A stretch of DNA of 64,000 bases, taken from NCBI GenBank assembly GCA_016180855.1, contig JACPAL010000007.1, forward strand, positions 25,592 to 89,591, given 5' to 3'. Within the stretch, counting starts at the first letter, position 1. Each line of letters begins with the position of its first letter. This DNA is from Deltaproteobacteria bacterium (GTDB lineage Bacteria > UBA10199 > JACPAL01). A model generated the notes under the pieces. It had not been told where the DNA came from and ran no database searches. It saw only the letters and a program-made list of their open reading frames with translations. Positions 1 through 8,233 of this stretch are shown one piece after another. Position numbers and translations under genes: made by a program.

Positions 1-579
1 ATTGGTCGCTCCACGGTTGTCCATCAGTTCAATGATGTGGCGATATGCCTTTTGAAAATTCTTTGGTCCTTCGGTCTCCCCGCCGTTATGGGAACCGTTC
101 CATGGGTTAAAATCCCCATTCATTTCCCATCCCCAGTTTACGATGAGTTCTGATCCAAAGTTCTTGGCCCCGTCTGCCCAGGCGGCGAGATCCGAGTCAA
201 ACTCGCCAGAAATAATCTTGGCCAACGTGTAAATCGGATCTGCTCCTTCATCAACACTGCGAAGATTCAGAAAGATCAGTGGGGTGGCTCCTCGATCCTT
301 GATAGAAGTTGCAACACTCGAAGGAAACGCGCGGCCGTCCGTCTCCCATTCGTGTCCGAACGCCACCCAGGCAACTGCACGGCCCGCAGCAGCCTCATAG
401 GCATCCACCTCAGTCTTGATGGCATCTACCTGACCCTCGCCACGTGTAACAAAACTACTCCAACGATGGGTTGTAATACCGTGGGAGATGAGGGGTGTAC
501 TCTCTTCTTTGGAAGAGAAACAGCTCATCAATCCCAAAACAACAATCCAAATTTCCAAAGCCATAGTCATTTTTTTCAT
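1..579 (-). CDS. Secreted GH26-type glycoside hydrolase (lipoprotein), 3' end outside the window
   Basis: An open frame of 193 codons runs off the left edge. It starts MKKMTMALEIW at an ATG preceded by a purine-rich stretch (AGAAAGAGAA). Residues 7-20 form a hydrophobic signal ending LGLMSC, which fits a lipobox, so the protein is probably an envelope lipoprotein. Further on, the segment NWGWEMNGDFNPWNG matches the beta-mannanase (GH26) motif around the catalytic acid (H/W-E-M-N-G-x-W/F-x-P-W), and an earlier stretch VAFGHEWETDG suits the same TIM-barrel fold. The likely role is cleavage of beta-linked polysaccharide outside the cytoplasm. Substrate and the second catalytic Glu lie outside the visible part, so specificity is unknown. 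It is divergent from the cold-shock gene. Confidence 0.75.
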   Translation of the reverse strand, partial: MKKMTMALEIWIVVLGLMSCFSSKEESTPLISHGITTHRWSSFVTRGEGQVDAIKTEVDAYEAAAGRAVAWVAFGHEWETDGRAFPSSVATSIKDRGATPLIFLNLRSVDEGADPIYTLAKIISGEFDSDLAAWADGAKNFGSELIVNWGWEMNGDFNPWNGSHNGGETEGPKNFQKAYRHIIELMDNRGATN

Positions 580-679
580 TTTCGGTTCTCTTTCTTCGAA
601 CCTTCAATCAAAAGATAAGTATCCACCTTCAAATAGTTACAGCTCGCCTCCAAGAACTTTTCTACCTCGATTTATGGTC

Positions 680-700
680 AAAAGTCGAATGTCGACTTTT
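680..700. promoter_or_regulatory. Perfect inverted repeat in the divergent GH26/csp spacer
   Basis: AAAAGTCGA and TCGACTTTT are exact complements separated by ATG, and two further T residues follow. It lies between two divergent genes, so an operator is likelier than a terminator. Nothing else in 580-790 is clearly a gene. Confidence 0.4.
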
Positions 701-790
701 TTACTGTCAATCTCTTACAAGACTGGACATATGGATACAAATTATTGTAGCTTAGTGGGTAACTTATAACCCAACAATAAGGAGAGGATC

Positions 791-985
791 ATGGAAACCG
801 GTACCGTAAAGTTTTTCAGTGAAGAAAAGGGTTTTGGATTCATCACGCCTGACAAAGGTGGAAAGGATCTCTTCGTCCACTCTAGCGCCGTCGTGAATGG
901 TCCTATTACCAAAGATGACAAGGTTGAGTTCGAAATCGGCCAGGGCAAAAAAGGTCCTTGCGCTGAAAAAGTAAGTCGTAAGTAG
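791..985 (+). CDS. Cold-shock protein, CspA family
   Basis: This 64-residue protein is a single cold-shock (OB-fold) domain of normal family length. It shows RNP1 (KGFGFI, residues 14-19) and RNP2 (LFVHSS, about 27-32), the aromatic surfaces that bind single-stranded RNA and DNA. Such proteins act as RNA chaperones in the cytoplasm. A good ribosome site (AAGGAGAGG) lies just upstream of the ATG. The region in front of it has a small hairpin (TGGGT...ACCCA at about 757-774) that could lie in the leader. The next gene is a DEAD-box RNA helicase, a common partner in cold adaptation. The csp copy type (A, C, D) cannot be told. Confidence 0.93.
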   Translation: METGTVKFFSEEKGFGFITPDKGGKDLFVHSSAVVNGPITKDDKVEFEIGQGKKGPCAEKVSRK

Positions 986-987
986 CT

Positions 988-1015
988 GAAGCTTGCCCGC
1001 GGCAAGACCGCGGGG
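988..1015. repeat. GC-rich palindromic repeat, copy 1 (also terminator-like)
   Basis: GAAGCT is followed by the hairpin CCCGCGG-CAAGA-CCGCGGG just after the csp stop codon. The same unit (GAAGCT plus CCCCGCGG-CAAGA-CCGCGGGG) occurs inside purC at 41028-41054, so it is a dispersed repeat rather than only a local terminator. Without a T-tract its termination activity is uncertain. Confidence 0.7.
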
Positions 1016-1124
1016 AATTAGACCCGGATTCAACAAACTATTCTAGTTGGTGTGGTAGCTCAACGGCGGTTGACCTTCCCTTTGTATTCAGGTGCCCAGT
1101 CAGGACTTTGCAATCAGGAGACTT

Positions 1125-2363
1125 GTGAAAACAGCTGAGGGTGACGGTGCTGATTTTGAAACACTCAAGCTTGATCCTAATCTTTTAAAGGGAATCCACC
1201 ACCTAGGTTTCTTAAGGCCGACGCCGATCCAGACCCAGGCAATTCCACCGATTCTCGCGGGTCGGGACGTTATTGGACTTGCCCAGACGGGAACCGGAAA
1301 AACCGCGGCATTCGTTCTCCCCATCCTCCATCGCTTGCTCAAGTCACCCTCATGCAGGTCGCCACGGGCACTTATTATTGCACCGACACGAGAATTGGCG
1401 CTCCAGTCGATGGATCATCTGAAGGCACTTTCCCGGTTTGTTCATTTAAAAGGAACCGCCATTTTTGGTGGCGTTTCGTTTCAACCTCAAATTTCGGCAA
1501 TCCAGAACGGGATTGACATTCTCTCGGCAACACCAGGCCGCTTGCTTGACCATGTAGAGGCCGGTCGCCTGAAACTCTCCAAAATTGAAACGTTTGTATT
1601 GGATGAAGTGGATCAGATGTTAAACATGGGCTTCCTTCCCGCCATTCAAAAAATCATACAACTCTTGCCTTCACCGAGGCAAAATCTGGTTTTTTCGGCA
1701 ACGCTCTCAGCTCAGATGTCGGCCCTCGTGCACAAAATTCTAACGAACCCGGTGACGGTTCAAGTGGGGCAAAGATCTTCTGCCGCCACGGGGATCCGGC
1801 ATGCCGTCTATCCGGTGCCACGCCATCTTAAGATAGAGCTTTTGGTGGATATCCTGCGGGGTCAAGGGATGACATCGGTGTTGATTTTCACCCGCACCAA
1901 ACGGAATGCCGATCGACTGGGGCTTAAACTGCAAAAGAGGGGTTTTGTGGTCTCCGTGATTCATGGAGACCGCAATCAAAATCAGCGCCTTCGGGCATTG
2001 AGCGATTTTCGGAGTGGACGAAGCCAGATCTTGGTTGCCACCGACGTGGCTGCACGGGGGATCGATGTGGAAGAGATTACGCATGTCATCAATCTGGATG
2101 TTCCAGAGGCCCCGGAGACCTACATTCATCGGATCGGTCGTACCGCGCGCGGCGATGCCACGGGAGATGCCTTTACATTGGTCGACCGTCAAGAGGAGCC
2201 ATTGATTCGGGATATTGAGCGCTTACTGAAGCAGGCGTTGCCGCGGGTAACCCTTCCTGATTTTGATTACAAAAAACCAAAGCTGGACGTACCCCATCAC
2301 CCACCCCAGCAGCACAGGCATTCCCAGTGGAGAGGGTCGCATCGTAGGCAAGGCCGACCTTAA
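1125..2363 (+). CDS. DEAD-box ATP-dependent RNA helicase
   Basis: This 412-residue protein has the core motifs of the RNA-unwinding family in order: Q motif (GFLRPTPIQ), Walker A AQTGTGKT, PTRELALQ, TPGR, motif II, SAT (FSATLS), and HRIGRTAR in the second RecA domain. The tail is basic and rich in His, Lys and Pro, typical of an RNA-binding extension. Motif II reads DEVD instead of DEAD, a tolerated but unusual variant. I chose the GTG at 1125 because AGGAG lies 4 bases upstream; a GTG at 1092 would add 11 residues but has no ribosome site. It probably helps ribosome assembly or mRNA turnover, perhaps in the cold, given the csp gene upstream. A hairpin with T-tail follows. Confidence 0.9.
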   Translation: MKTAEGDGADFETLKLDPNLLKGIHHLGFLRPTPIQTQAIPPILAGRDVIGLAQTGTGKTAAFVLPILHRLLKSPSCRSPRALIIAPTRELALQSMDHLKALSRFVHLKGTAIFGGVSFQPQISAIQNGIDILSATPGRLLDHVEAGRLKLSKIETFVLDEVDQMLNMGFLPAIQKIIQLLPSPRQNLVFSATLSAQMSALVHKILTNPVTVQVGQRSSAATGIRHAVYPVPRHLKIELLVDILRGQGMTSVLIFTRTKRNADRLGLKLQKRGFVVSVIHGDRNQNQRLRALSDFRSGRSQILVATDVAARGIDVEEITHVINLDVPEAPETYIHRIGRTARGDATGDAFTLVDRQEEPLIRDIERLLKQALPRVTLPDFDYKKPKLDVPHHPPQQHRHSQWRGSHRRQGRP

Positions 2364-2373
2364 GGGCCTTTTT
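2350..2373 (+). terminator. Rho-independent terminator at the end of the helicase gene
   Basis: The stem AAGGCC/GGCCTT, with a 9-base loop, spans the stop codon and is followed by TTT. The stem is short, so this is a moderate call. Confidence 0.45.
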
Positions 2374-2412
2374 CTCCTTTGGTTTTAATTCTCTTTCCAT
2401 GATTGAACCCGT

Positions 2413-2631
2413 TCAGGCAATCTCAACCATCTTTCTCTTTCCCTTCGCCCCCTTGAGGATCGTCACGGCTGATTTTGGGACTGAGAAATGTTTAGCCAGC
2501 ACCTCAATCACCGCCTCGTTGGCCCGTCCCTCAATCGGTGGGGCATTGACCCGGACCTGGAGGGCGCCGTCCGGGAGTTCCTCCACAGACTCTTTCCGGG
2601 AATTAGGTTTAACAATCAGACTGATCTTCAC
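2413..2631 (-). CDS. UPF0235/DUF167 family protein (YggU-like)
   Basis: This is a complete 72-residue protein. The segment VRVNAPPIEGRANEAVIEVLA is the family hallmark, with conserved PP, GxAN and E residues, and KGAKGKRKMVEI follows as in family members. The fold is known from structures of YggU, but no biochemical role is established. It converges on the helicase gene and stands alone; nothing in the neighbourhood suggests a pathway. Length is slightly below the usual 90-100 residues. Confidence 0.85.
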   Translation of the reverse strand: MKISLIVKPNSRKESVEELPDGALQVRVNAPPIEGRANEAVIEVLAKHFSVPKSAVTILKGAKGKRKMVEIA

Positions 2632-2874
2632 TTCTTACGCATCGCTCATTGATTTTCTTTCGTTTTATACTAAGGAGTTCATATCCCACTATACATTGGA
2701 AAAGAAAAATGAAGCATATTCTCCTTAGTACTGTCAGGTCTTATGAATAGAGATTAATGAACTAACTTGTAAGTCAAAAGTGGAAGAAGACAATATGAAA
2801 ATAACTTTCTTTTTTTCCCCTTCTAAAAGAGGTAGACTCCCTTAAACTATGAATGAACAAAAGGAGGCGGTCCG

Positions 2875-3417
2875 ATGAAATTCTTATCTATCTTGTTGAC
2901 CTTGTTCCTATTCGCATCGACTTATCTTACAGCCGGTGGTGGGCCTCAGAAGGGATCCATGGAGAAAAAAGGGATATCTCAAAAATCGATTCAACAACAT
3001 ATCAAACGCAGGAATCCCTTAAAAACGTATTCCATCATTGCTCTTGAGGATCTGTGTTTTGACAGCATCATAGATGACAATGATTATCGAGTTATTGACC
3101 TTCGGATGGCCTCATTCACTGTTAATGATTTCGCCTTAGGTTCTACCTGGCCAGGCACAATCATGTACGGCAATCTCGGATGTGAAGTTCTCTTTCAGAA
3201 AGCCACTTCTAATTGCGTAGGGGGTTTGATTGCCTATGCAGACCCTTCGGATGGTCCTCGTGCAGCCCAGATCTGTGACACCCTTTCGGATGTCTTCACT
3301 TCTTCCAAGGACTTTCTTGTCGATATCCAGGGTTTTGTCTTCCATATCTATAATGTTGACGGGGTATTCCATCCCATTATGAATATCGATGGAATCCGAG
3401 TCCGTGAAGAGCCTTAA
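2875..3417 (+). CDS. Secreted protein of unknown function
   Basis: A strong ribosome site (AAAAGGAGGCGG) precedes the ATG. The 180-residue product begins MKFLSILLTLFLFASTYLTAGG, a clear Sec signal peptide. The mature part has four Cys (in DLCFD, LGCEV, SNCVG, QICDT), which may form disulfides in the periplasm, and ends in a mixed alpha/beta composition without repeats. I do not recognise the family. A glutaredoxin-like gene starts 14 bases downstream, so the two are probably co-transcribed, which fits a thiol-related envelope role (inference). The 243 bases upstream of it contain no gene I can support. Confidence 0.7.
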   Translation: MKFLSILLTLFLFASTYLTAGGGPQKGSMEKKGISQKSIQQHIKRRNPLKTYSIIALEDLCFDSIIDDNDYRVIDLRMASFTVNDFALGSTWPGTIMYGNLGCEVLFQKATSNCVGGLIAYADPSDGPRAAQICDTLSDVFTSSKDFLVDIQGFVFHIYNVDGVFHPIMNIDGIRVREEP

Positions 3418-3430
3418 GAGGAGTCGATCC

Positions 3431-3796
3431 TTGAAAATAATCCGCTGGCTTTTAGGAAAAATCATCTTGCTTGTTGAGACACTCTTTGCCCCCAGAGGAA
3501 TTGAGCGTTCTGCCAAAGAGCAAGCGAAGGTCGATCAACAAACCATGCAACTGGCCCTTTATCAGTTCAAGGCCTGTCCCTTTTGCGTCAAGGTCCGCTT
3601 CACGATGAAACGGTTGGGGTTGAACATTGTTACACGGGATGCGCAAAACAATCCCCTTCACAAAAAAGAGCTGATTGAACAGGGAGGACAGTACATGGTC
3701 CCTTGTCTTCGTATCGTAAAGGAAGACGGCACCGCTCAGTGGCTGTATGAATCAACGGATATTACCCGCTACCTCACCGAGAAATTCTCGAGTTAG
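3431..3796 (+). CDS. Membrane-anchored glutaredoxin
   Basis: The redox motif CPFC sits in the segment FKACPFCVKVRFTMKRLG, and VPCLRI supplies the cis-proline loop of the thioredoxin fold. The last 20 residues (YESTDITRYL) follow the glutaredoxin/GST N-terminal pattern. A hydrophobic helix at residues 4-19 (RWLLGKIILLVETLF) suggests an inner-membrane anchor. I chose the TTG at 3431 because AAGAGGAG lies 8 bases upstream; longer starts overlap the preceding gene. It probably reduces disulfides or glutathione adducts with glutathione. The side of the membrane on which the domain lies cannot be told with certainty. Confidence 0.82.
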   Translation: MKIIRWLLGKIILLVETLFAPRGIERSAKEQAKVDQQTMQLALYQFKACPFCVKVRFTMKRLGLNIVTRDAQNNPLHKKELIEQGGQYMVPCLRIVKEDGTAQWLYESTDITRYLTEKFSS

Positions 3797-3801
3797 TCGA
3801 C

Positions 3802-4063
3802 CTATTCGCCGGAAATCCAAGTTTCTGTTAGGGCATCCCATTCAGAGAGGGTCTTCCCATGATCATACAGAATAGCGTGGAGGCCAGAATTGATCGGGAT
3901 GGCAGCCGTGGTGTCAATCTCCCATCCGCCACCCGGATTGTAACCGGTGTGGAAACGATGAGACCGAAGGGAAGCTCCCGAAATCGGTCCGGAGACAGCC
4001 CCCCATCATAAGAATGACTAAAATCAACGCAAAACGGGGCTGATTGATTGAGATGAAAGACAC
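3802..4063 (-). pseudogene. Small secreted protein gene with an apparent frameshift in a G-run
   Basis: A GTG-started frame encodes a hydrophobic segment (FALILVILMM) that reaches a run of six G. Reading on one base out of register gives an open frame of over 60 codons that looks coding (GGGWEIDTTAAIPINSG, then KTLSEWDALTETW) and ends at TAG. Neither frame alone gives a complete protein. Removing one G would join them into a protein of about 86 residues with a signal peptide. It follows the HMA-protein gene on the same strand by a few bases. This is either a real frameshift, a phase-variable run or a sequencing error. I do not recognise the family. Confidence 0.4.
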
Positions 4064-4067
4064 AGGA

Positions 4068-4343
4068 CTAATTCAGCTTCGTGGTCTTAAAACCGGTCTT
4101 GTTGGCCTCGGAAAGGATCTGTTCAACCGTCACAGGGGCCTGATAGGAGCAAACACCTTCCCCTTTTTCACGATCGATCACGACCTCCTTGCAGACCGAG
4201 GAGAGCTGTTTTTTGACCTTTGCCTCACACATCCCGCAGGTCATCCCTTCAATCTTCATCTTGAGCGCCTGCTTCTCAGCGGCAAAGAGCTGTACTGAGA
4301 GAAGTAATAATACGACGAGCATCAGTCGATTGATCTGTTTCAT
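4068..4343 (-). CDS. Periplasmic heavy-metal-associated (HMA) domain protein, MerP-like
   Basis: The 91-residue product has a signal peptide (residues 1-21, LMLVVLLLLSVQLFAA) followed by one HMA domain. The metal site is GMTCGMCEAKV, the classic M-T-C-x-x-C loop that binds Cu(I), Hg(II) or similar soft metals. A further Cys lies in SSVCKE and one in GVCSY. A strong ribosome site (AAAGGAGG) precedes the ATG. It probably scavenges or passes on metal in the periplasm. No metal ATPase or regulator lies beside it, so the metal is unknown. Confidence 0.85.
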   Translation of the reverse strand: MKQINRLMLVVLLLLSVQLFAAEKQALKMKIEGMTCGMCEAKVKKQLSSVCKEVVIDREKGEGVCSYQAPVTVEQILSEANKTGFKTTKLN

Positions 4344-4367
4344 GTTAACCTCCTTTAAGATGCGCTA

Positions 4368-4991
4368 TCATAACGCCCGTGATGTAAGCAACCCAAGAGA
4401 AACCAGCTCATGACGAAGATGCTGGGGAGATTGGAAATGGATCGGGTAAAACCCAATTCTTTCTGCGGCAACGACATTCTCCTCACGGTCATCAATAAAA
4501 ACAGCCTCCTCGGCACGAAATGAGAAGGTGTCGAGGAGTCGATAAAAAATAGCCGGGTCCGGTTTGGCCATGCGAACCTCCCCTGACACGACAATCCCCT
4601 TAAACCATGATAAGAATGGGAATATCTCTCGGGCGCGCGGAAAAGTCTCTGCCGACCAATTGGTCAATACGTACAGCGGTTGCCCCCTGTCAGAGAGCTC
4701 CTTTACAATATCCAGGCTCCCCTGCATCGGCGGACCGAGCATTTTTTCGAACTCAAAAAAGTAGGCCTGAATCGCGGCCTTATACTGAGGATATTGCTCA
4801 ATCAAGCCCCGAGAATTCTCTTCAAAAGTAGCTCCCAGATCGTGGTGCGAGTTCCATTCATAGTTACAGACCTCCGCGAGGAACCATTCCATCTCTTCTT
4901 CATTCCCGCCAAAAAAATTCCGGTAGAAGTGCCGCGGATTCCAGTCGATGAGGACGCCCCCAAGGTCAAAAACGATAACAGACCGCTCCAT
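4368..4991 (-). CDS. HAD-superfamily hydrolase, subfamily IA
   Basis: This 207-residue protein carries the HAD motifs: motif I VFDLGGVLIDW (residues 7-17), motif II LTNWS, motif III Lys in RMAKPDP and motif IV FIDDREENV. The G-G-V form of motif I resembles YihX/haloacid-dehalogenase-like enzymes and epoxide-hydrolase N-domains. In most HAD enzymes the first Asp of motif I acts as nucleophile and the Asp two residues on as acid/base. Here that second position is Gly, as in haloacid dehalogenases and YihX-type proteins, so the substrate is not safely predicted. A small helical cap is present (residues 18-90). It lies 24 bases upstream of the HMA gene on the same strand. Confidence 0.85.
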   Translation of the reverse strand: MERSVIVFDLGGVLIDWNPRHFYRNFFGGNEEEMEWFLAEVCNYEWNSHHDLGATFEENSRGLIEQYPQYKAAIQAYFFEFEKMLGPPMQGSLDIVKELSDRGQPLYVLTNWSAETFPRAREIFPFLSWFKGIVVSGEVRMAKPDPAIFYRLLDTFSFRAEEAVFIDDREENVVAAERIGFYPIHFQSPQHLRHELVSLGLLTSRAL

Positions 4992-5080
4992 GGCCGCTCA
5001 CTACTAAGATCCCTCATTCCTAAACAAGCAAAATAAGTTTGCATTTGTTTTCGATTTGAATAGTGTCACACGCTTCGTCG

Positions 5081-6541
5081 ATGAAGTTTTTTCTACTGTT
5101 TACTTTTTTTTGTTCTTTGGCACAAGCCAACACCCTCGATAAGATCAGAGAGCGCGGTGTTCTGCTGTGGGGTGCCGATGCCGCCGGAGCCGCTCCCTAC
5201 CTTTTTCCAAATCCGCGAGACCCAAACGAACTGATCGGCTTCGAAGTAGAACTGGCCCATACCTTTGCAAAAGAACTGGGAGTGGCCGGGAAACAGGTCC
5301 AGATCAATTGGGAGAGTCTTATCCCATCGCTTCAAAAAAAAGATTTCGATCTTTCACTGGACGGGATTGAAATTACCCCTGACCGCCAAAAGGTGGTCCT
5401 CTTCTCAAGGCCGTTCTTTGTCTACACGGAACAGCTCGTTGTCCGAAAAGATGAAAGCCACATCAAGCAATTTGAAGATCTGAAGGGGAAAAAGGTTGGA
5501 ACGCTTGCTGCCTCAGCCGCCATGGAAATCCTGGAAAATCTCGGTGGGGTCCATATCCAGGTCTACGAATCGCAGGTCCAGCCTTACGATGATCTGGTGC
5601 TGGGAAGAATCGACGCCGTCTTTCTCGATCTGCCCATCGCGGAATATTTTGGAAGGCCAAACCCAAAGCTCAAGTTTCTGGGGGAACCGATTGGGGAGGG
5701 ATACTACGGTGTCGCGATCCGCAAGGAAGATGTAGAACTTAAAATGGAGATCGACCGTATCATTGAAAAACTGTTAAAGAACGGGACGCTACAGGGAATT
5801 TACGAGAAATGGGGGATCTGGAATAAATCTCAGGAAAAACTCCTCCAGTGGGACGAAAGGACGAGTATCACAGGGCTGGAACAGGCCCATTCGGAGGTGC
5901 CTCTCTCCAGTTTTCTGCCAACCCTCCTGCGGGGGGCCAGGACCACAATCTTCCTTTCTTGCGCCTCGATGGGACTGGCAATTCTATTGGGCCTCTTTCT
6001 TACACTGATCCGACTGTACGGCCCAAGACCTCTCAGCGACCTCTCCTACCTCTACATTGAGATCTATCGGGGAACCCCGATCCTGGTTCAACTTTTTATC
6101 CTCTACTATGGCCTTCCAAATATCGGGATTACCTTAAGTCCTATTGCCGCTTCTATCATAGGACTGGGGATGAATTACGCCGCCTACGAGGCAGAGGCCT
6201 ACCGGGCAGGCATTTCCGCCATCCCCAAGGGACAGCTGGAGGCTGGTTCGGCCCTCGGAATGACGCGAGTCCATATTATCAGCCGTATCCTGCTTCCCCA
6301 AGCGATCCGGATCAGCCTGCCTGTCGTAACAAACGACTTTATCGCCCTTTTTAAAGATTCTTCGATTGTCTCGATGGTGGCAATGGTCGAACTCACAAAG
6401 ACCTATACCATTCTTGCAACAACCAAGATGCGATTCTTTGAATTGGGACTGGTCACAGCCTTTCTCTACTTCGCAATGAGTTATCCATTGTCATTCTTGA
6501 GTCGACATCTGGAAAAAAAGATGAAAAGGGGATTTGTATGA
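5081..6541 (+). CDS. Polar amino-acid ABC transporter, binding protein fused to permease
   Basis: Residues 1-16 are a signal peptide (MKFFLLFTFFCSLAQA). Residues 17-240 form a family-3 solute-binding domain (VLLWGADAAGAAPYLF, then LIGFEVELAHTFAKELG and FEDLKGKKVGTLAAS). Residues 270-486 form a His/Glu/Gln-type permease with five or so membrane helices and the ABC-coupling loop EAGSALGMTRVHIISRILLPQA. Normally these are two genes (glnH and glnP); fused forms are known in some Gram-positives. The fusion tethers the binding domain to the periplasmic face. I chose the ATG at 5081 over a GTG at 5063 because the signal peptide begins there. The ATPase gene overlaps its end by 4 bases. Confidence 0.9.
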   Translation: MKFFLLFTFFCSLAQANTLDKIRERGVLLWGADAAGAAPYLFPNPRDPNELIGFEVELAHTFAKELGVAGKQVQINWESLIPSLQKKDFDLSLDGIEITPDRQKVVLFSRPFFVYTEQLVVRKDESHIKQFEDLKGKKVGTLAASAAMEILENLGGVHIQVYESQVQPYDDLVLGRIDAVFLDLPIAEYFGRPNPKLKFLGEPIGEGYYGVAIRKEDVELKMEIDRIIEKLLKNGTLQGIYEKWGIWNKSQEKLLQWDERTSITGLEQAHSEVPLSSFLPTLLRGARTTIFLSCASMGLAILLGLFLTLIRLYGPRPLSDLSYLYIEIYRGTPILVQLFILYYGLPNIGITLSPIAASIIGLGMNYAAYEAEAYRAGISAIPKGQLEAGSALGMTRVHIISRILLPQAIRISLPVVTNDFIALFKDSSIVSMVAMVELTKTYTILATTKMRFFELGLVTAFLYFAMSYPLSFLSRHLEKKMKRGFV

Positions 6542-7350
6542 TTCATGTCAGGAATCTGTACCGGATCTGCGATGAGCAGGTCCTGCTTAAGGGAATTAAT
6601 CTGGAAGTGAAAGAGGGGGAGGCGGTGGCAATCGTCGGCCCTTCCGGAAGCGGGAAGAGCACACTCCTTCGGTGCCTTAACGGCCTTGAATATTTTCAGC
6701 AGGGAGAAGTCGATGTCGGACCGATTGAACTGCATTCTATCGAGAGGCTCAAACCGAAGGCCAAGGATCGGGAGGCGATCCGCCAGATTCGCTTGACGCT
6801 AGGAATGGTCTTTCAGCATCTCAATCTCTTTCCCCATATGACCGTCCTGCAGAATATTATTGAGGCCCCCGTCTCGGTGCTGAAAATTTCCAGGGAAGAG
6901 GCGATTTTACGGGCGCGGGAACTTCTTGAGAAGGTCAATCTGCATCGGAAAGAAGACCGCTATCCGGCGACCCTATCCGGTGGAGAACAGCAACGGGTTG
7001 CCATCGCAAGGGCGTTAGCCATGAAACCAAAGGCAATGCTTTTTGATGAACCAACCTCGGCCCTTGACCCGGAAATGACCGGCGAGGTTCTGGTGGTAAT
7101 CCGCGATCTGATTGATGAAGGGATGACCACCATCATGGCAGCCCACGAGATGAGTTTTGCAAGGGAGATGGCCGATACCATTATTGTACTCAATCAGGGG
7201 GAGATCATTGAACAGGGCTCCCCGGAAGAGGTCTTTAACAACCCCCAATCGGAAAGGACCAAGGCATTTTTACGTCGTGTCGTCCGGCGACGGAGGCTCC
7301 GAAAGAAGCCTCTGCTGGTTCCACCACAAAATCTGGTTGTTGTTAAATAG
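6538..7350 (+). CDS. Polar amino-acid ABC transporter ATPase (GlnQ-like)
   Basis: The 270-residue protein has Walker A (GPSGSGKST), Q-loop (MVFQHLNLFPHMT), signature LSGGEQQRVAIARAL, Walker B AMLFDEPTSALDPE and the H-loop His in AAHEMSF. It drives uptake through the fused permease upstream, with which it shares an ATGA overlap. The C-terminus carries an unusual basic tail (RRVVRRRRLRKKP). Substrate cannot be fixed; glutamine, glutamate or a basic amino acid are candidates. Its 3' end overlaps the convergent membrane-protein gene by 8 bases. Confidence 0.93.
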   Translation: MIHVRNLYRICDEQVLLKGINLEVKEGEAVAIVGPSGSGKSTLLRCLNGLEYFQQGEVDVGPIELHSIERLKPKAKDREAIRQIRLTLGMVFQHLNLFPHMTVLQNIIEAPVSVLKISREEAILRARELLEKVNLHRKEDRYPATLSGGEQQRVAIARALAMKPKAMLFDEPTSALDPEMTGEVLVVIRDLIDEGMTTIMAAHEMSFAREMADTIIVLNQGEIIEQGSPEEVFNNPQSERTKAFLRRVVRRRRLRKKPLLVPPQNLVVVK

Positions 7351-8233
7351 TGTGGTCTTTGGTTTCGTGATGGATCCCTTTTTCCTTCCACCACCGGAAG
7401 TAAACAGCAAACTCTCCCGCAATCAAGAGCTGACGCGCCAAGATGGCGTGAATGGAGGCCGGACTTAAAAAATTACGATAAATAAATCTTTCATTCAGGG
7501 TTCCACAAATCAGATTCACGAGACTCAACTCAACCGTAATCAGCGAAGATTTCTCAACACTATTCCCATTCGCCAGTCCGTACCAAAGCTGGAGTGGAAT
7601 CATTGCACAGGTCGCCGCTCCATTAAGTAGAACGGCCCCCTTCCAGGCGCCCCAACGATTCCAAGACCAGGCATGGGATCCAAACGAGGCCCCTTTGAGT
7701 TCAGCCCCAAAATGCTTGCCAAAAAGGCCGTAGCCGCAACTGATCATGGAAAAGACGGAGGCAGGAAAAATATTGAGCTCCTCCAGAGTTTTCCCCTTGG
7801 CCACCACCTGGTTGAGGATTTCCGCCACCACCCCCATGGAAAGGGGGGCTAAAACGGAAAAAAAACGGCCAAATTTTGAGTCCATCAATCCCAGACCACG
7901 GAGCGGCCTCCAATAGGAGCAAACACCTAATACAAGCAATGTCCCCCCCATAATCGCCAAACCACGCCGATTAGTCTCATTGTTGATCTGATAATCGGGG
8001 GTCGCCTCCTTCGCCTCCTCCCGATGCCAGATCGTCGGGGCCATCATGGCAATACCGGCAATGCCCGCGGCAACAAGCGCCAACCCCTGGTTTGGAGTCG
8101 ACATGCCGAGACCCGGCCTCAAAACTACGTTTCGATGTCCCATGCGGCTCACGGCAATAGCCGCCGGAAGACCTGCGCCAGCCGTCATCCAGGCATCCCA
8201 AGGAACGGTCTGTATCAAAGAGATAAATGACAT
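7343..8233 (-). CDS. Polytopic membrane protein of unknown function
   Basis: The 296-residue protein has about six hydrophobic stretches, including LALVAAGIAGIAMMAP, GLAIMGGTLLVLGVC and FFSVLAPLSMGVVAEIL. A Trp-rich segment (HAWSWNRWGAWKG) lies near residue 190, and the tail is short and His-rich. I recognise no family. The frame is long and well bounded, with coding-like composition, so I consider it real. It is convergent with the ABC ATPase gene, and 167 bases without an evident gene separate it from hpt. Confidence 0.6.
   Translation of the reverse strand: MSFISLIQTVPWDAWMTAGAGLPAAIAVSRMGHRNVVLRPGLGMSTPNQGLALVAAGIAGIAMMAPTIWHREEAKEATPDYQINNETNRRGLAIMGGTLLVLGVCSYWRPLRGLGLMDSKFGRFFSVLAPLSMGVVAEILNQVVAKGKTLEELNIFPASVFSMISCGYGLFGKHFGAELKGASFGSHAWSWNRWGAWKGAVLLNGAATCAMIPLQLWYGLANGNSVEKSSLITVELSLVNLICGTLNERFIYRNFLSPASIHAILARQLLIAGEFAVYFRWWKEKGIHHETKDHTI

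Noticed and set aside
1045..1090. tRNA-like D-loop sequence (GTGGTAGCTCAACGG)
   Set aside because: No matching anticodon arm, T-loop (GGTTCGAATCC-like) or acceptor stem could be found around it.
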